Shown here in pieces: positions 1-9,121 of a stretch of DNA of 64,000 nucleotides. The notes beneath the pieces were generated by a model. It was not told where the DNA came from. It made no database searches and saw nothing but the letters and a program-made list of their open reading frames with translations. Origin of the DNA: DAOUJI01 sp965237875 (GTDB lineage: Bacteria > Chloroflexota > Dehalococcoidia > Lucifugimonadales > JAGWBF01); NCBI GenBank assembly GCA_965237875.1, contig CBDEGP010000001.1, positions 682,001-746,000 on the forward strand, in the 5' to 3' direction. Every line of letters starts with the position of its first letter. The first letter of the stretch is position 1. The position numbers were made by a program, and so were the translations under genes.

Positions 1-431
1 TCAAGGTTTACGTAAGCGGTTCGGTGACGTCGCCCGGGGTCTATGCGTTGGCGCCCGGCGACCGTGTGGAAGATGCCCTTGAAGCAGCCGGAGGTCCCGC
101 CGAGGGCGCCGACTTGGACTGCGTCAACCTGGCCCTGAGGGTGAAAGACGAAGGACGCTACCACTTCCCCGATGCAGCGGAAGAGTGCAGGCCCGCCTCG
201 GACGGGCCCGACGGCGAGGAGGACAATCGGGCCGGACTCATAGACCTGAACACAGCTTCTGTGGATGAGCTGAAAGAGCTGCCGGGCATAGGGGACGTCA
301 AAGCTGGCGCTATCATCAGCCACCGGGAGCTCAACGGGCCCTTCACCGACATCCAGGAAGCGATGGACGTGAAGGGCATCGGCCCAGCCACCTTCAACGG
401 CATTCGGGAGCTCATCACGGCGGGTCCCTAA
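1..431 (+). CDS. ComEA-like SLBB/helix-hairpin-helix protein (5' partial)
   Basis: The reading frame is open from base 3 and the gene begins before the window. The visible N-terminus (KVYVSGSVTSPGVYAL) is the end of an SLBB domain, and the C-terminal ~60 residues are a ComEA-type double helix-hairpin-helix: IDLNTASVDELKELPGIG followed by a second KGIG hairpin. In family members this arrangement is an exported, membrane-anchored DNA-binding protein used in DNA uptake (ComEA); the membrane anchor would lie upstream and is not visible. No ComEC or other competence gene follows. Family assignment is firm; the role in transformation is inferred. Confidence 0.85.
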   Translation, partial: KVYVSGSVTSPGVYALAPGDRVEDALEAAGGPAEGADLDCVNLALRVKDEGRYHFPDAAEECRPASDGPDGEEDNRAGLIDLNTASVDELKELPGIGDVKAGAIISHRELNGPFTDIQEAMDVKGIGPATFNGIRELITAGP

Positions 432-865
432 CCGGCGGCTCTCCCTCCGACGGGACGAGAGCTTTGTGTAACCCTTCGGCGTTCCCCGCGCACAGCCCCG
501 TTCACCCCCATCTCAATTTTCCCTCGTCAAGAGACCTTTGCATTACTTTCGTCATACCGGCGAAAGCCGGTATCCAGGGCCTCCCCTGAAGCTGGGAGAC
601 GCCCTCACCCCAACCCTCTCTCGGAGGGAGAGGGGGTTGTGCAAAGGTCTCAAGACCGAGATTCTCCCGGACTGCAGGCTATTGACCCCTTGTGGCTTTG
701 CTCACCGCGCGAAGCTATACAGTCTGTCGGCGTGGGCGATATACTGGACCATATCGTTAGACGTGGGTGCAGTCTTGCCTTCCGGACCATCGGCGAATCC
801 AGAGAGCTGTCTGGTGCGTATTAACCAGCGCACGAGGCCGGCGTCTCCAGGTTTAAGAGGCGCAG
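432..865. other. Intergenic region holding a MITE-like repeat
   Basis: This stretch of about 430 bases has no convincing gene. It carries a small transposon-like repeat (533-649, listed separately). The remainder, 656-865, should contain the promoter of the sigma-factor gene, but I see no clear -35/-10 pair; an autoregulated ECF promoter would not look like a sigma-70 site. Confidence 0.6.
533..649. mobile_element. MITE-like element with terminal inverted repeats and 6-bp flanking duplication
   Basis: The ends are perfect inverted repeats GACCTTTGCA (533-542) and TGCAAAGGTC (640-649). They are flanked by the direct repeat TCAAGA at 527-532 and 650-655, which looks like a target-site duplication. 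The 117-bp interior has no ORF of its own and contains a palindrome CATACCGGCGAAAGCCGGTAT. About 60 bp of the interior recur almost unchanged, inverted, at 59070-59131, and a diverged relative lies near 12420. Non-autonomous, presumably mobilised in trans. Confidence 0.65.
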
Positions 866-1447
866 GTGCTTAGCTACGACGACCTCAGGGACGAGCAGCT
901 CATAACCCTGATCGCCAACGGCGAGAAGGACGCTCTGGAGGTCTTCTATAACCGCTATGCACAGCCGGTCTTCTCGCTGGCCAGGTACATGCTCAGGGAC
1001 CAGTCTCTGGCTGAGGAGGCGACGCAGGACATCTTTCTGAACCTATGGTTGAAGGCGGGGAGCTACAACCCCGACAGGGGCCCTCCCAAGGCGTGGTTCA
1101 TGAGTGTAGCCCACCACCGGGTAATCGACGTCATCAAGTCTCGTAAAAGGAGGCTTCAATCTTCCGACTCGGCGCCCCACGAGCTGCTGGACCTCCATCC
1201 GACCGACGGGGACAGCACGGAGGAAGCGGCGCACCGCAACATTGACAGGGACGAGATTCTGGAGGTCTTGGGGAGGCTCCCGGAGGAACAACGCCGGGTG
1301 CTGGTGATGGCCTATTTCGAAGGTTATTCCCAGTCGGAGATAGCAAACAAGCTGGGAGAGCCATTGGGAACGGTTAAGACCAGGGCAAGGCTGGGAATTC
1401 AGAAACTGAGAGCAGCCATGCAACAAGGAGAAGACGAGCCTGCTTAG
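866..1447 (+). CDS. ECF-type RNA polymerase sigma factor (sigma-70 family, SigK-like)
   Basis: Protein of 193 residues with the two-domain layout of extracytoplasmic-function sigma factors. Region 2 includes EEATQDIFLNLWLKAGSYNP and the segment AWFMSVAHHRVIDVIKSRKR (roughly residues 52-95); region 4 near the C-terminus has LPEEQRRVLVMAYFEGYSQS and a helix-turn-helix GEPLGTVKTRARLGIQKLR. The start is GTG at 866 behind AAGAGG. It lies 12 bp upstream of a zinc-finger anti-sigma factor, so the pair is very probably an operon in which the membrane protein sequesters the sigma factor until an envelope signal arrives. The signal is unknown; the next gene is a copper ATPase, which makes metal or redox stress a possibility only. 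Confidence 0.93.
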   Translation: MLSYDDLRDEQLITLIANGEKDALEVFYNRYAQPVFSLARYMLRDQSLAEEATQDIFLNLWLKAGSYNPDRGPPKAWFMSVAHHRVIDVIKSRKRRLQSSDSAPHELLDLHPTDGDSTEEAAHRNIDRDEILEVLGRLPEEQRRVLVMAYFEGYSQSEIANKLGEPLGTVKTRARLGIQKLRAAMQQGEDEPA

Positions 1448-1459
1448 GGCGAACTTGAG

Positions 1460-2287
1460 ATGGACTGCAGCCGCCACGTAGAGGAACTGCTGCCGGGTTA
1501 TGCTCTGAACGCTCTGGACGCGGCGGAAGCCGCCGGAGTCGAGGAGCACCTGGACTCCTGTCTGTCATGCACGGCCGCGTTGCGAGACCAGGTCGAGTCT
1601 GTGACTTTGTTGTCGCAGGCCGCCGTGCTCTCGGCGCCGCCGGACCGGTTGAAGAGTCGTCTACTGGCCCGCATCCCGTCGCCGCCGCGTCGCGAGGCGG
1701 AGCCGGCGGGCGCTTTCGCACAACGATTTTCCTTCGGCTATATCGCCCTTGGCGCCGCAGCCTCGGTGATGATTGTGGCCTTGGCGGCTTTCATAGGCGT
1801 CGCCATAGGGATGTCGAACAAGATTGGGGGCCTGGAGCGGGAGAACGGTCAACTCACCGCCCGCATAGATGAGATGGGCGACATGGATGACAAGCTGGTG
1901 GAGATGACTGAGGAACAACGCTTTATCAGCTATGCTATGGCGGACCCCCACAGCGAAGTTGTGTCCCTGACTGTGGCCCAAGAGTCGCCGTCGGCAAAGG
2001 CGCTGCTCCTGGTGTCCCATCAAGACGGCGTCGGGATACTTATGGCCTTCGGCTTGACTCCTCCCGCACCCGGCGGCCAGTACGACGTTTGGCTCAGGTC
2101 GGACGACCGCCAATACCGGATGGGAAGCCTTGCCGTGGACGAAACAGGCTGGGGAATCCTGACGATTGCGCCCGAAAAGCCCATGGCGAACTTCCAAGAC
2201 ATATTGGTCACGCATCGGACATCGACGCAGACGTCGTCCTCCGACGGGGCGGCTCCGGTGCTATGGGGGACCCTCAACGAAGGATAG
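1460..2287 (+). CDS. Membrane anti-sigma factor, zf-HC2 plus RskA domain
   Basis: 275 residues. The N-terminus has the ZAS/zf-HC2 zinc site: His near residue 6 and the CLSC pair around residues 34-37, within the usual H-x3-(x)n-C-x2-C arrangement. One transmembrane helix lies at about residues 92-118 (IALGAAASVMIVALAAFIG), followed by a short coiled coil and a C-terminal anti-sigma-K (RskA) domain with GGQYDVWL. The N-terminal domain should bind the adjacent ECF sigma factor in the cytoplasm and the RskA part should sense outside the membrane. In RskA systems release occurs by regulated intramembrane proteolysis; that is family knowledge, not seen here. Confidence 0.9.
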   Translation: MDCSRHVEELLPGYALNALDAAEAAGVEEHLDSCLSCTAALRDQVESVTLLSQAAVLSAPPDRLKSRLLARIPSPPRREAEPAGAFAQRFSFGYIALGAAASVMIVALAAFIGVAIGMSNKIGGLERENGQLTARIDEMGDMDDKLVEMTEEQRFISYAMADPHSEVVSLTVAQESPSAKALLLVSHQDGVGILMAFGLTPPAPGGQYDVWLRSDDRQYRMGSLAVDETGWGILTIAPEKPMANFQDILVTHRTSTQTSSSDGAAPVLWGTLNEG

Positions 2288-2394
2288 CCCGACAGCTTTG
2301 TTGTCGCGGGCGGCTTGGGAAGCCTGGACGCGCCTATTTCATTGACTTCCACGCACGGCTGCGGGTAAATTGGAAGACGGGGTAAGCAGTCAGG

Positions 2395-4929
2395 TTGGCG
2401 TCATCAAACCGCATCACCCTGCCCATTGACGGGATGACCTGCGCCGGATGCGTCTCCACGGTGGAGAACGCTCTGAAGCGGGTGCAGGGGGTAAGCTACG
2501 CCTCCGTCAACCTGGCCACCGAGAAAGCAACCGTCGAGACCGGCGATGATCACGTCGATGCTGCAGCCATATTGCGGGCGGTTGAAATGGCCGGGTACTC
2601 GGCGCCCGTTGAGAGTCGGGACCTCAACATCACTGGAACGGCCTATGCAGGGTGGGAGTCCGAGGTTGAAGGCGCCCTGTCCAAGATTTCCGGAGTCGTA
2701 TCGGCCGTTGTGCCATCCGACGTAAATCAGGGGGCTCGGACAGCCATAGTCCGGTGCATCTCCGGCGTGGCAGCGTTGGAGGACTTCCGCACGGCGTTGG
2801 CCGGAGTGGGATGGAGTTTGGATGCGGAGACTCCGGCTGAAGACGACCTATCGGGTGAATCGGCCTCTTTAACGCGCCTGGCCCGGACTGAAGAGATGGC
2901 GGACCTGCGCCGGCGGTTGGCGTTCGCAGGCCCAGTGGCGGCCCTTCTATTCCTGGGCAGCTTCCACGGCTTCCCCTGGGTCGGCCCGCTGATGGACATG
3001 GGATTCTATCCCTACCTGTTGTGGGCTGTGGCCACTCCCGTGCTCTTCTGGGCGGGTTGGCCCTTTCATACGTCGGGCGTCCACGCCCTCAGGCGTGGCG
3101 TGGCTAATATGTACACACTGATTGCCTTTGGGACCGGGACGGCATATTTCTACAGCGTGGCCTCCGTCCTCATACATACTTTTTCCGCCGACGCCATTTC
3201 TGTCGCCGGAGTCGAGCGTCAGGTCTACTTTGATACGGCGGCGATTATCATCGCGTTGGTGCTGCTGGGCAGACTCCTTGAGACGCGAGCCAAGGTTCGG
3301 ACGTCGGAGGCCATCAGCCGCCTCATGTCATTGCGGCCCAGGACCGCCCAGGTCCTGCGGGACGGCCATGAGGTTGAGACCGCGGTGGACCGGATCAACC
3401 CCGGAGATGCGGTGGTGATACGCCCGGGAGAGAAGCTGCCCGTCGACGGAGAGGTGGTCCAGGGCTATTCCAGTGTGGATGAATCAATGCTCACCGGCGA
3501 GAGCATGCCCGTCGAGAAGACGGCGGGGGCGCAGGTCTACGGAGGGACCATAAACAGCGCCGGCTTCTTCACGTTCGTCGCCGGGAAGGTCGGACGGGAC
3601 ACCATGCTGTCGCAAATCATCCGCATGGTTGAAGAAGCCCAGGGTTCCCGTGCGCCCATCCAGAGGCTTGCGGACCGGGTGGCGGCTTTCTTCGTACCGG
3701 GTGTGCTGGCGGTCAGCGTCGTGTCGTTCCTTGTGTGGCTGACGTTTGGGCCGGACCCTGCATTGACTTACGCCGTGCTGGTCATGGTGGCGGTGATGAT
3801 CATCGCCTGTCCATGCGCCCTGGGGTTGGCCACGCCCACAGCCATAATGGTGGGGTCAGGAAAGGGGTCCGAAGCGGGGGTTCTGGTGCGCAACGCCGAG
3901 GCCCTGGAAAAGGCTCACCGCGTAGACGTGGTGTTGTTGGACAAAACGGGAACTCTGACTGTAGGCCGCCCCTCGGTGACCGACGTAGTTGCCCGGGCAG
4001 GGACTAAAGGGGAGGAGACGCTGCTGAGTTTGGCGGCCTCCGCCGAGTTAGGCTCGGAGCACCCTCTGGCGGAGGCGATCATAAGGGAGGCCAAGGGCAG
4101 GGGGGTCCCGATAGCCGCAGGGGAAACCTTCGATGCAGTCCCCGGAGAAGGGATAGTGAGCAGGGTCAACGGCGCGGTTGTGCATCTAGGCAGCGGGACC
4201 TACATGAAGTCGGTCGGTCTCGGTCTGGGCGGGCTGGAGGCCTCCGCGGATGAGTTGGCCCGGGAGGGGAAGACGCCGGTTTTCGTGGGCGCCGGCGGCG
4301 AGGTCCTTGGAGTCCTGGCTGTGGCCGATGAACTCAAGCCCGAGGCGGCTGAGGCGGTTGCGGGCCTGCGTAGGCAAGGCATGGAAGTGTACATGGTGAC
4401 GGGAGACGCCGCCGGGACCGCCAATGCGGTGGCTGGAGGACTAGGTCTGGACGGAGCTGTTTCGGAAGTCCTGCCCGAGAACAAGGTACAGGTAGTGAAA
4501 GACTTCCAGGCTGGAGGCCGCGTCGTGGCGATGGTGGGGGACGGCGTCAACGACGCTCCGGCTCTGGCCCAGGCCGACGTTGGCATAGCCATGGGGACAG
4601 GGACCGACGTGGCTATGGAGTCCGCCGACATCACCCTGGTGCGCGGCGACCTGCGAGGGGCCCTTGCCGCATTCACCCTAAGCCGCAAGACCATGCGGAC
4701 CATAAAGCAAAATCTGTTTTGGGCCTTCTTCTACAACATCGCCCTTATTCCCGTCGCCGCCGGCGTCCTCTACCCTGTCTTCAGCAGTCTGGGGGGAGCG
4801 CCCGGCGGGTTGGGCTTCTTCTTCGGAGAGCAGGGCTTCTTGAACCCGGTCCTTGCGGCGTTGGCGATGGCTTTTAGCTCGGTGACCGTGCTCACCAACT
4901 CCCTGCGTCTCCGGCGGCTAAGGCTGTAA
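2395..4929 (+). CDS. copA: Copper-translocating P1B-type ATPase
   Basis: 844 residues. An N-terminal heavy-metal-associated domain carries GMTCAGC (residues ~14-19). A second ferredoxin-like domain (~80-145) has lost the CxxC (GTAYAGW). The P-type core follows: eight predicted membrane helices, TGES in the actuator domain, the ion-binding CPC (IIACPCALGLATPT), the phosphorylated aspartate in DKTGTLT, an HP motif (SEHPLAEA) and MVGDGVNDAPAL. CPC with the HMA sequence indicates Cu(I) export (P1B-1). The start shown is TTG at 2395, with a poor ribosome-binding site, so the exact N-terminus is uncertain. No CopZ or copper repressor is adjacent. Confidence 0.95.
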   Translation: MASSNRITLPIDGMTCAGCVSTVENALKRVQGVSYASVNLATEKATVETGDDHVDAAAILRAVEMAGYSAPVESRDLNITGTAYAGWESEVEGALSKISGVVSAVVPSDVNQGARTAIVRCISGVAALEDFRTALAGVGWSLDAETPAEDDLSGESASLTRLARTEEMADLRRRLAFAGPVAALLFLGSFHGFPWVGPLMDMGFYPYLLWAVATPVLFWAGWPFHTSGVHALRRGVANMYTLIAFGTGTAYFYSVASVLIHTFSADAISVAGVERQVYFDTAAIIIALVLLGRLLETRAKVRTSEAISRLMSLRPRTAQVLRDGHEVETAVDRINPGDAVVIRPGEKLPVDGEVVQGYSSVDESMLTGESMPVEKTAGAQVYGGTINSAGFFTFVAGKVGRDTMLSQIIRMVEEAQGSRAPIQRLADRVAAFFVPGVLAVSVVSFLVWLTFGPDPALTYAVLVMVAVMIIACPCALGLATPTAIMVGSGKGSEAGVLVRNAEALEKAHRVDVVLLDKTGTLTVGRPSVTDVVARAGTKGEETLLSLAASAELGSEHPLAEAIIREAKGRGVPIAAGETFDAVPGEGIVSRVNGAVVHLGSGTYMKSVGLGLGGLEASADELAREGKTPVFVGAGGEVLGVLAVADELKPEAAEAVAGLRRQGMEVYMVTGDAAGTANAVAGGLGLDGAVSEVLPENKVQVVKDFQAGGRVVAMVGDGVNDAPALAQADVGIAMGTGTDVAMESADITLVRGDLRGALAAFTLSRKTMRTIKQNLFWAFFYNIALIPVAAGVLYPVFSSLGGAPGGLGFFFGEQGFLNPVLAALAMAFSSVTVLTNSLRLRRLRL

Positions 4930-5049
4930 CGGGTAGGTGAGAGGCGCCAAGCTGCGTCCCCCCATCCCGATGTCAAGGTTCCCGCTTCCCGCCTGCATGG
5001 TGACAGCCCACGGTGGAATTTCTCATTTCGGGCCTGTATTATCTCCCTG

Positions 5050-7314
5050 ATGAAAACCCTGACTACGCCGTCCCGGCGAAGTTCCGAGCCGCCTGAACGC
5101 AGCGAATTGCTTGAGCTTCTCAAGGGGCGCTTCGGCTACGACGGGTTCCGCCCTCTGCAAGAGGAGATAATCACCCACGTGCTGTCGCGGGGTGATTCTC
5201 TGGCGCTCATGCCTACGGGGGGAGGAAAGTCCCTATGCTACCAACTTCCGGCTTTATGCCTCGACGGGCTCACCCTGGTGGTGTCTCCGCTCATAGCGTT
5301 GATGAAAGACCAGGTGGACTCCCTCAAGGCCAACGGAATCAGCGCAGCGTTCATCAACAGCGCTCTATCGACTGGGGAGATCTCCCAAGTGCAGGCCGGA
5401 GCCGCCAACGGACAGATCAAGATTCTCTACGTGGCACCCGAACGGCTGGCGCTCCCGGGGTTCAGGCGTTTTTTGAACACCCTTGACCTGAGCCTCATTG
5501 CCGTCGACGAGGCCCATTGCATTTCCGAATGGGGACATGACTTCCGCCCGGACTACCGGAACTTGAAGGCCCTGCGGCAGGACTTCCCCGAAACCCCGGT
5601 GATCGCATTGACGGCCACGGCAACGGATCAGGTGAGGCGGGACATCATCGACCAACTGGGGCTTGAGCGGGGGCGGCGTTTCGTTTCCAGCTTCAACCGC
5701 GCCAATCTGACCTACCGGGTGGAACCCAAGACAAACGCTTTTAGCACACTGCTGGCCCTGCTCGAAAAGCGTCGGAACGAGTCCGCGATCGTGTACTGCT
5801 CCACCCGCAAGGATACGGAAGCCGTCGCGGCCAAACTGCGAGCGAATGGCATCGAAGCTCTGCCATACCATGCCGGGCTTGATGACGCCGTCCGGCACGG
5901 CACACATGAAAAGTTCATACACGACCGCGTGCCCATCATAGTGGCGACCATTGCCTTTGGCATGGGCGTCGACAAGCCCGACATTCGGCTCGTGGTCCAT
6001 TATGACCTTCCCAAGTCCATCGAGACCTACTACCAGGAGACGGGCCGCGCCGGACGCGACGACCTCCCCAGCGACTGCGTACTTTTCTACTCTTACGGAG
6101 ATAAGGCCAAACGGGACTACTTCCTGAACCAGATCGAGGACCCCGCCCAGAAACGGAGCGCACGGCAAAAGCTGGACAAGCTAATCGAGTTCTGCGAGCT
6201 TCAGAGTTGCCGGCGCAAACATTTGCTGGAGTATTTCGGAGAGGAACGGGCGGAGGAGAACTGCGGGGGATGCGACGTTTGCCTCACGCCCCGAGAGGAC
6301 TTCGACGCCACTGAAATCGCCCAGAAAATCCTCTCGGCGGTGGTGCGTACAGGCGAACGGTTCGGCTTGAGTCATGTCAGCGAGGCGCTCCGGGGCGCCA
6401 GGACCAAACGTGTGCAGGAGCTCGGACACGACAAACTGAGTGTGTTCGGCGTCGCAAAGGGCATGAGCCAGGAGGAGCTTAGACGCATAACCGGTCTCCT
6501 GATCGAAAAGGGGCTTCTGGTTAGAGACGGCGGCCAATACCCGACGCTGTCCGTCAGCCCGGACGGCTGGGCTTTCATCAAACGGAAGGAGCGTCTGTCG
6601 TTGCCGCGGCCTATGAAGTCCGGCCTTGGAGTCGGCGCTCCTGACGACGACAAGGACCTTGACTACGACAGAGAGCTTTTCGAGGAACTGCGTACGCTGA
6701 GGAAGTCCATGGCCGACGCGTCCGGGATCCCTCCATACATGGTGTTCGGCGATAGAACGCTTCACCAGTTGGCCTACTATTTCCCCCAAAGCGTGGACAG
6801 CCTGTCCCGCATAGCGGGAATCGGTTCAGAAAAGCTCAACCGGTACGGCGACAGGGTCCTGTCCGTCATACGCAGTTATGCCGAGGAACGGGGAATCGCA
6901 GAGCGGACCGCCCCTCCGCGCCGGGCGGAGAGAAGCTCCGGGCCGCGGCACGGAGGGTTTTCGCTTGACTTGACCAAGAAGCTGGTCATGGAAGGACTGC
7001 CACTACACCGGATAGCGGAACGCCGGGGGTTCACAGTGGGCACGATACTCAGTCACATAGAACGCCTGGCCCAAGCCGGGGAGGACCTGGACATCGGGCA
7101 TTTGGCGCCGCCGCCGGAGCGGTCCGCCAAAATCGAGTCCGGGTTTCGACAGGCAGGCAGCCTGGACCGGCTGGGTCCTGTCCGGGAAATATTGGGTGAA
7201 GAGTTCTCCTGGGAAGAGCTGAGATTGGTGCGCATCCGGTTGCGGCAGCATTTGGCCGAAAAACGCGACTCCGGCTCCGAGGAGAACGTCTACGATCAAG
7301 AGAACGCCGGTTAA
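5050..7314 (+). CDS. recQ: ATP-dependent DNA helicase RecQ
   Basis: 754 residues with all RecQ motifs: Walker A (MPTGGGKSLCYQLPAL), DEAH box in AVDEAHCISEWGHDFRP, SAT-like LTATAT, and motif VI QETGRAGRD. The RecQ zinc-binding cysteines follow (CELQSCRRKHLLEYFGE, NCGGCDVC), then a winged helix, an HRDC domain (~535-605) and a C-terminal helix-turn-helix extension. It unwinds DNA 3' to 5' in recombination and replication repair. It stands alone in a short transcription unit: a -10-like TATTAT lies just before the ATG at 5050. Length is typical of RecQ proteins with the extra C-terminal domain. Confidence 0.96.
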   Translation: MKTLTTPSRRSSEPPERSELLELLKGRFGYDGFRPLQEEIITHVLSRGDSLALMPTGGGKSLCYQLPALCLDGLTLVVSPLIALMKDQVDSLKANGISAAFINSALSTGEISQVQAGAANGQIKILYVAPERLALPGFRRFLNTLDLSLIAVDEAHCISEWGHDFRPDYRNLKALRQDFPETPVIALTATATDQVRRDIIDQLGLERGRRFVSSFNRANLTYRVEPKTNAFSTLLALLEKRRNESAIVYCSTRKDTEAVAAKLRANGIEALPYHAGLDDAVRHGTHEKFIHDRVPIIVATIAFGMGVDKPDIRLVVHYDLPKSIETYYQETGRAGRDDLPSDCVLFYSYGDKAKRDYFLNQIEDPAQKRSARQKLDKLIEFCELQSCRRKHLLEYFGEERAEENCGGCDVCLTPREDFDATEIAQKILSAVVRTGERFGLSHVSEALRGARTKRVQELGHDKLSVFGVAKGMSQEELRRITGLLIEKGLLVRDGGQYPTLSVSPDGWAFIKRKERLSLPRPMKSGLGVGAPDDDKDLDYDRELFEELRTLRKSMADASGIPPYMVFGDRTLHQLAYYFPQSVDSLSRIAGIGSEKLNRYGDRVLSVIRSYAEERGIAERTAPPRRAERSSGPRHGGFSLDLTKKLVMEGLPLHRIAERRGFTVGTILSHIERLAQAGEDLDIGHLAPPPERSAKIESGFRQAGSLDRLGPVREILGEEFSWEELRLVRIRLRQHLAEKRDSGSEENVYDQENAG

Positions 7315-7371
7315 AGGTCGCCTTGAAGTTGACGGCAGGGGGTCGGCGGCCCACCCCTGCGGCTTATATCG

Positions 7372-7377
7372 TATAAT
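7372..7377 (+). promoter_or_regulatory. Candidate -10 element (TATAAT)
   Basis: TATAAT preceded by TATCG, 49 bp before the TTG start of the small glutaredoxin-like selenoprotein gene. No good -35 hexamer at the right spacing, so this is a moderate candidate only. Confidence 0.4.
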
Positions 7378-7425
7378 GAAGCCCGCTGGGGGCGCACGTT
7401 CAAAAAAACCTCAAGGAGGAGCCGT

Positions 7426-7665
7426 TTGGCTCAGGAAAAGACAGGGACGATCATCATCTACACCCACCCTGATTGCGGCTACTCGGACGAGGCCAGGGCC
7501 GACTTTCTGAAGAGGGGCATCGAGTTCCAGGAGATCGACGTAGCCACTATACCCGGAGCGGGGGACGAGGTGGAGCGGCTGGCCGGAGAGAGAATCACAC
7601 CCGTTATCATCGACGGGGATGAGGTGATCGTCGGCTTCAACGGCATGGGTTGAGCATTCGATTAA
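7426..7665 (+). CDS. Glutaredoxin-like selenoprotein with C-terminal Sec (UXX-star type)
   Basis: TTG start behind a strong AAGGAGGAG site. The first 75 residues form a glutaredoxin fold: YTHPDCGYSDEA with a monothiol CGYS site at residue ~17, then the cis-proline segment RITPVIIDGDEV. A UGA at 7651-7653 would cut the protein right after GFNGMG. Reading it as Sec gives a tail U-A-F-D and then TAA at 7663-7665. Small glutaredoxin-like proteins ending in Gly-x-x-Gly-Cys/Sec-x-x are known (the UXX-star families, from memory). A perfect 6-bp stem with loop GTC begins at 7666, 18 nt from UGA to loop. The C-terminal Sec could resolve the CGYS thiol. Fold is certain; Sec decoding is well supported but inferred. 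Confidence 0.75.
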
Positions 7666-7680
7666 GGAGCGGTCCGCTCC
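7666..7680 (+). promoter_or_regulatory. SECIS-like stem-loop
   Basis: GGAGCG-GTC-CGCTCC: a perfect 6-bp stem with a loop starting in G, 18 nt after the UGA at 7651. Bacterial SECIS elements typically place a G in the first two loop bases 16-37 nt after UGA. It lies just past the final stop and lacks a T-run, so it is a weak fit to a terminator. Confidence 0.55.
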
Positions 7681-7821
7681 CTAAATCCCAGACTCGGCGC
7701 TCAGTTTGAGGATTCCCCCAGGGAACCGAATTCCGTAGCAAGAGTGGCTTCCATCGGCCATAGGGATCATCTCACGACGGCGTAGTCCGCCGAGGCAGGC
7801 AAAAATTCACCCCATTACAAA

Positions 7822-7851
7822 TTGACTTCCGCCTGTCGGTGTATGTAAAGT
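7822..7851 (+). promoter_or_regulatory. Candidate sigma-70 promoter of the amino-acid transporter operon
   Basis: TTGACT (7822-7827), 18-bp spacer, TAAAGT (7846-7851), 33 bp before the start codon of the binding-protein gene. Confidence 0.5.
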
Positions 7852-7884
7852 TTCATGTGGAATCAATCTCACCGGAGGACTGGT

Positions 7885-8943
7885 ATGAGGCTTTGGACAT
7901 TGGCGGTTCTTGGCGCTTTGGCGACGGCGCTGCTGGCGCTGACCGCGTGTGGAGGGGAAACGGAGACGACCAGCCGACTAGACACCGTGAAAGAGCGTGG
8001 GAAGCTAATCTGCGCCAGCCGCAACGACGTGCCCGGGTATGGCGGTCTTGACGCTGCGGGAAACAACGTGGGCTTCGACATCGACCTATGCCGCGCAGTG
8101 GCGACGGCTGTGCTGGGCGACCCTAAAGCGATAGAGATTCGCTTAATTACTGCCGCCGAGCGCGGGCCGACGATTCAGTCAGGCGAGGTCGACCTGTTGG
8201 TGCGCACCGTTACGTGGACCACCTCCCGCGACGCGCAGTGGGGCAACTACGTGCAGACCATGTTCTACGATGGCCAGGGATTCATGGTCCGGAAGGACAG
8301 CGGCGTGAAAAGCGCTCTGGACCTGAGCGGCGCCTCGGTCTGCGTTACCCTGGGCACTACCACAGAGTTGAACCTGCAGGACTACTCCAGCCAGAATGAC
8401 CTTGACATCTCCTCGGTGCCGTTTGAGAACACCCCCGCCGTGGTTGCAGCCTATGAGGAAGGTCAGTGTGACGCCTTTACCAACGACCGGTCTCAGCTTG
8501 CCGCCATCGGTAGCGGCTTCCAGGACCCCGGAGCCCACGTCATCCTGCCGGAGACAATCTCCGAAGAGCCTCTCGGCCCCGTGGTCCCCCACGGCGACGA
8601 CAATTGGTTCGACATAGTGAAGACGGTGATGGGAATCCTCATCTACTCTGAGGCCTATGGCGTCACTTCCGGCAACGTGCCCGCCGCCGAGACCGGCGAC
8701 ACCAAGGTTGACCGCCTATTCGGCCATGTGGATTCGTTCGGCCAGGAGAGCCTGGGACTCAGCCAAACCGTGGCCCAGGACGTTGTCGGGGCCGTCGGAA
8801 ACTACGGTGAGATCTACGACCGTAACCTCGGTCCCGGCGGGATCGATCTGCCCCGCGAGAACGGGCGGAACGCTCTGTGGGCCGACGCGCGGTGCACCGA
8901 CTGTCCGAAGGGCGGGCAGATCTATGCGGCGCCTCTACGGTAA
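7885..8943 (+). CDS. aapJ: General L-amino-acid ABC transporter, substrate-binding lipoprotein
   Basis: I chose ATG 7885 because GGAGG lies 8 nt upstream and because it yields a clean lipoprotein signal: MRLWTLAVLGALATALLALTACGGE, with lipobox LTAC. The mature protein (~330 residues) is a family-3 solute-binding protein: DTVKERGKLICASRNDVPGY, NNVGFDIDLCRAVATAVLGD, the ligand-gripping ERGPTIQSGEVDLL and the C-terminal ENGRNALWADARCTDC typical of AapJ. It should capture amino acids outside the membrane and deliver them to the permeases encoded downstream. A hairpin separates it from those genes, which would let the binding protein be made in excess. Confidence 0.92.
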   Translation: MRLWTLAVLGALATALLALTACGGETETTSRLDTVKERGKLICASRNDVPGYGGLDAAGNNVGFDIDLCRAVATAVLGDPKAIEIRLITAAERGPTIQSGEVDLLVRTVTWTTSRDAQWGNYVQTMFYDGQGFMVRKDSGVKSALDLSGASVCVTLGTTTELNLQDYSSQNDLDISSVPFENTPAVVAAYEEGQCDAFTNDRSQLAAIGSGFQDPGAHVILPETISEEPLGPVVPHGDDNWFDIVKTVMGILIYSEAYGVTSGNVPAAETGDTKVDRLFGHVDSFGQESLGLSQTVAQDVVGAVGNYGEIYDRNLGPGGIDLPRENGRNALWADARCTDCPKGGQIYAAPLR

Positions 8944-9007
8944 CTCTGCGCCCTGGCCGACCAGGGGCTGGCTGACGGACCGAACATAGGCGGCCAATTA
9001 CAAAAGG

Positions 9008-9040
9008 GGCGGTCAGCGTTACGCTGACCGCCTGCTTTTT
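9008..9040 (+). terminator. Intercistronic terminator-like hairpin
   Basis: Perfect stem GGCGGTCAGCG / CGCTGACCGCC around a TTA loop, followed by TGCTTTTT. It lies between the binding-protein and permease genes and could act as a partial terminator or an mRNA-stabilising hairpin. Confidence 0.75.
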
Positions 9041-9121
9041 GAAGGCGGCGGACAAAGCGTCAACCGCATTTGGATAGGGTACAATCAGGCGAAGTTCGAT
9101 GCGGTCAGTCAGTAGGCAGCT

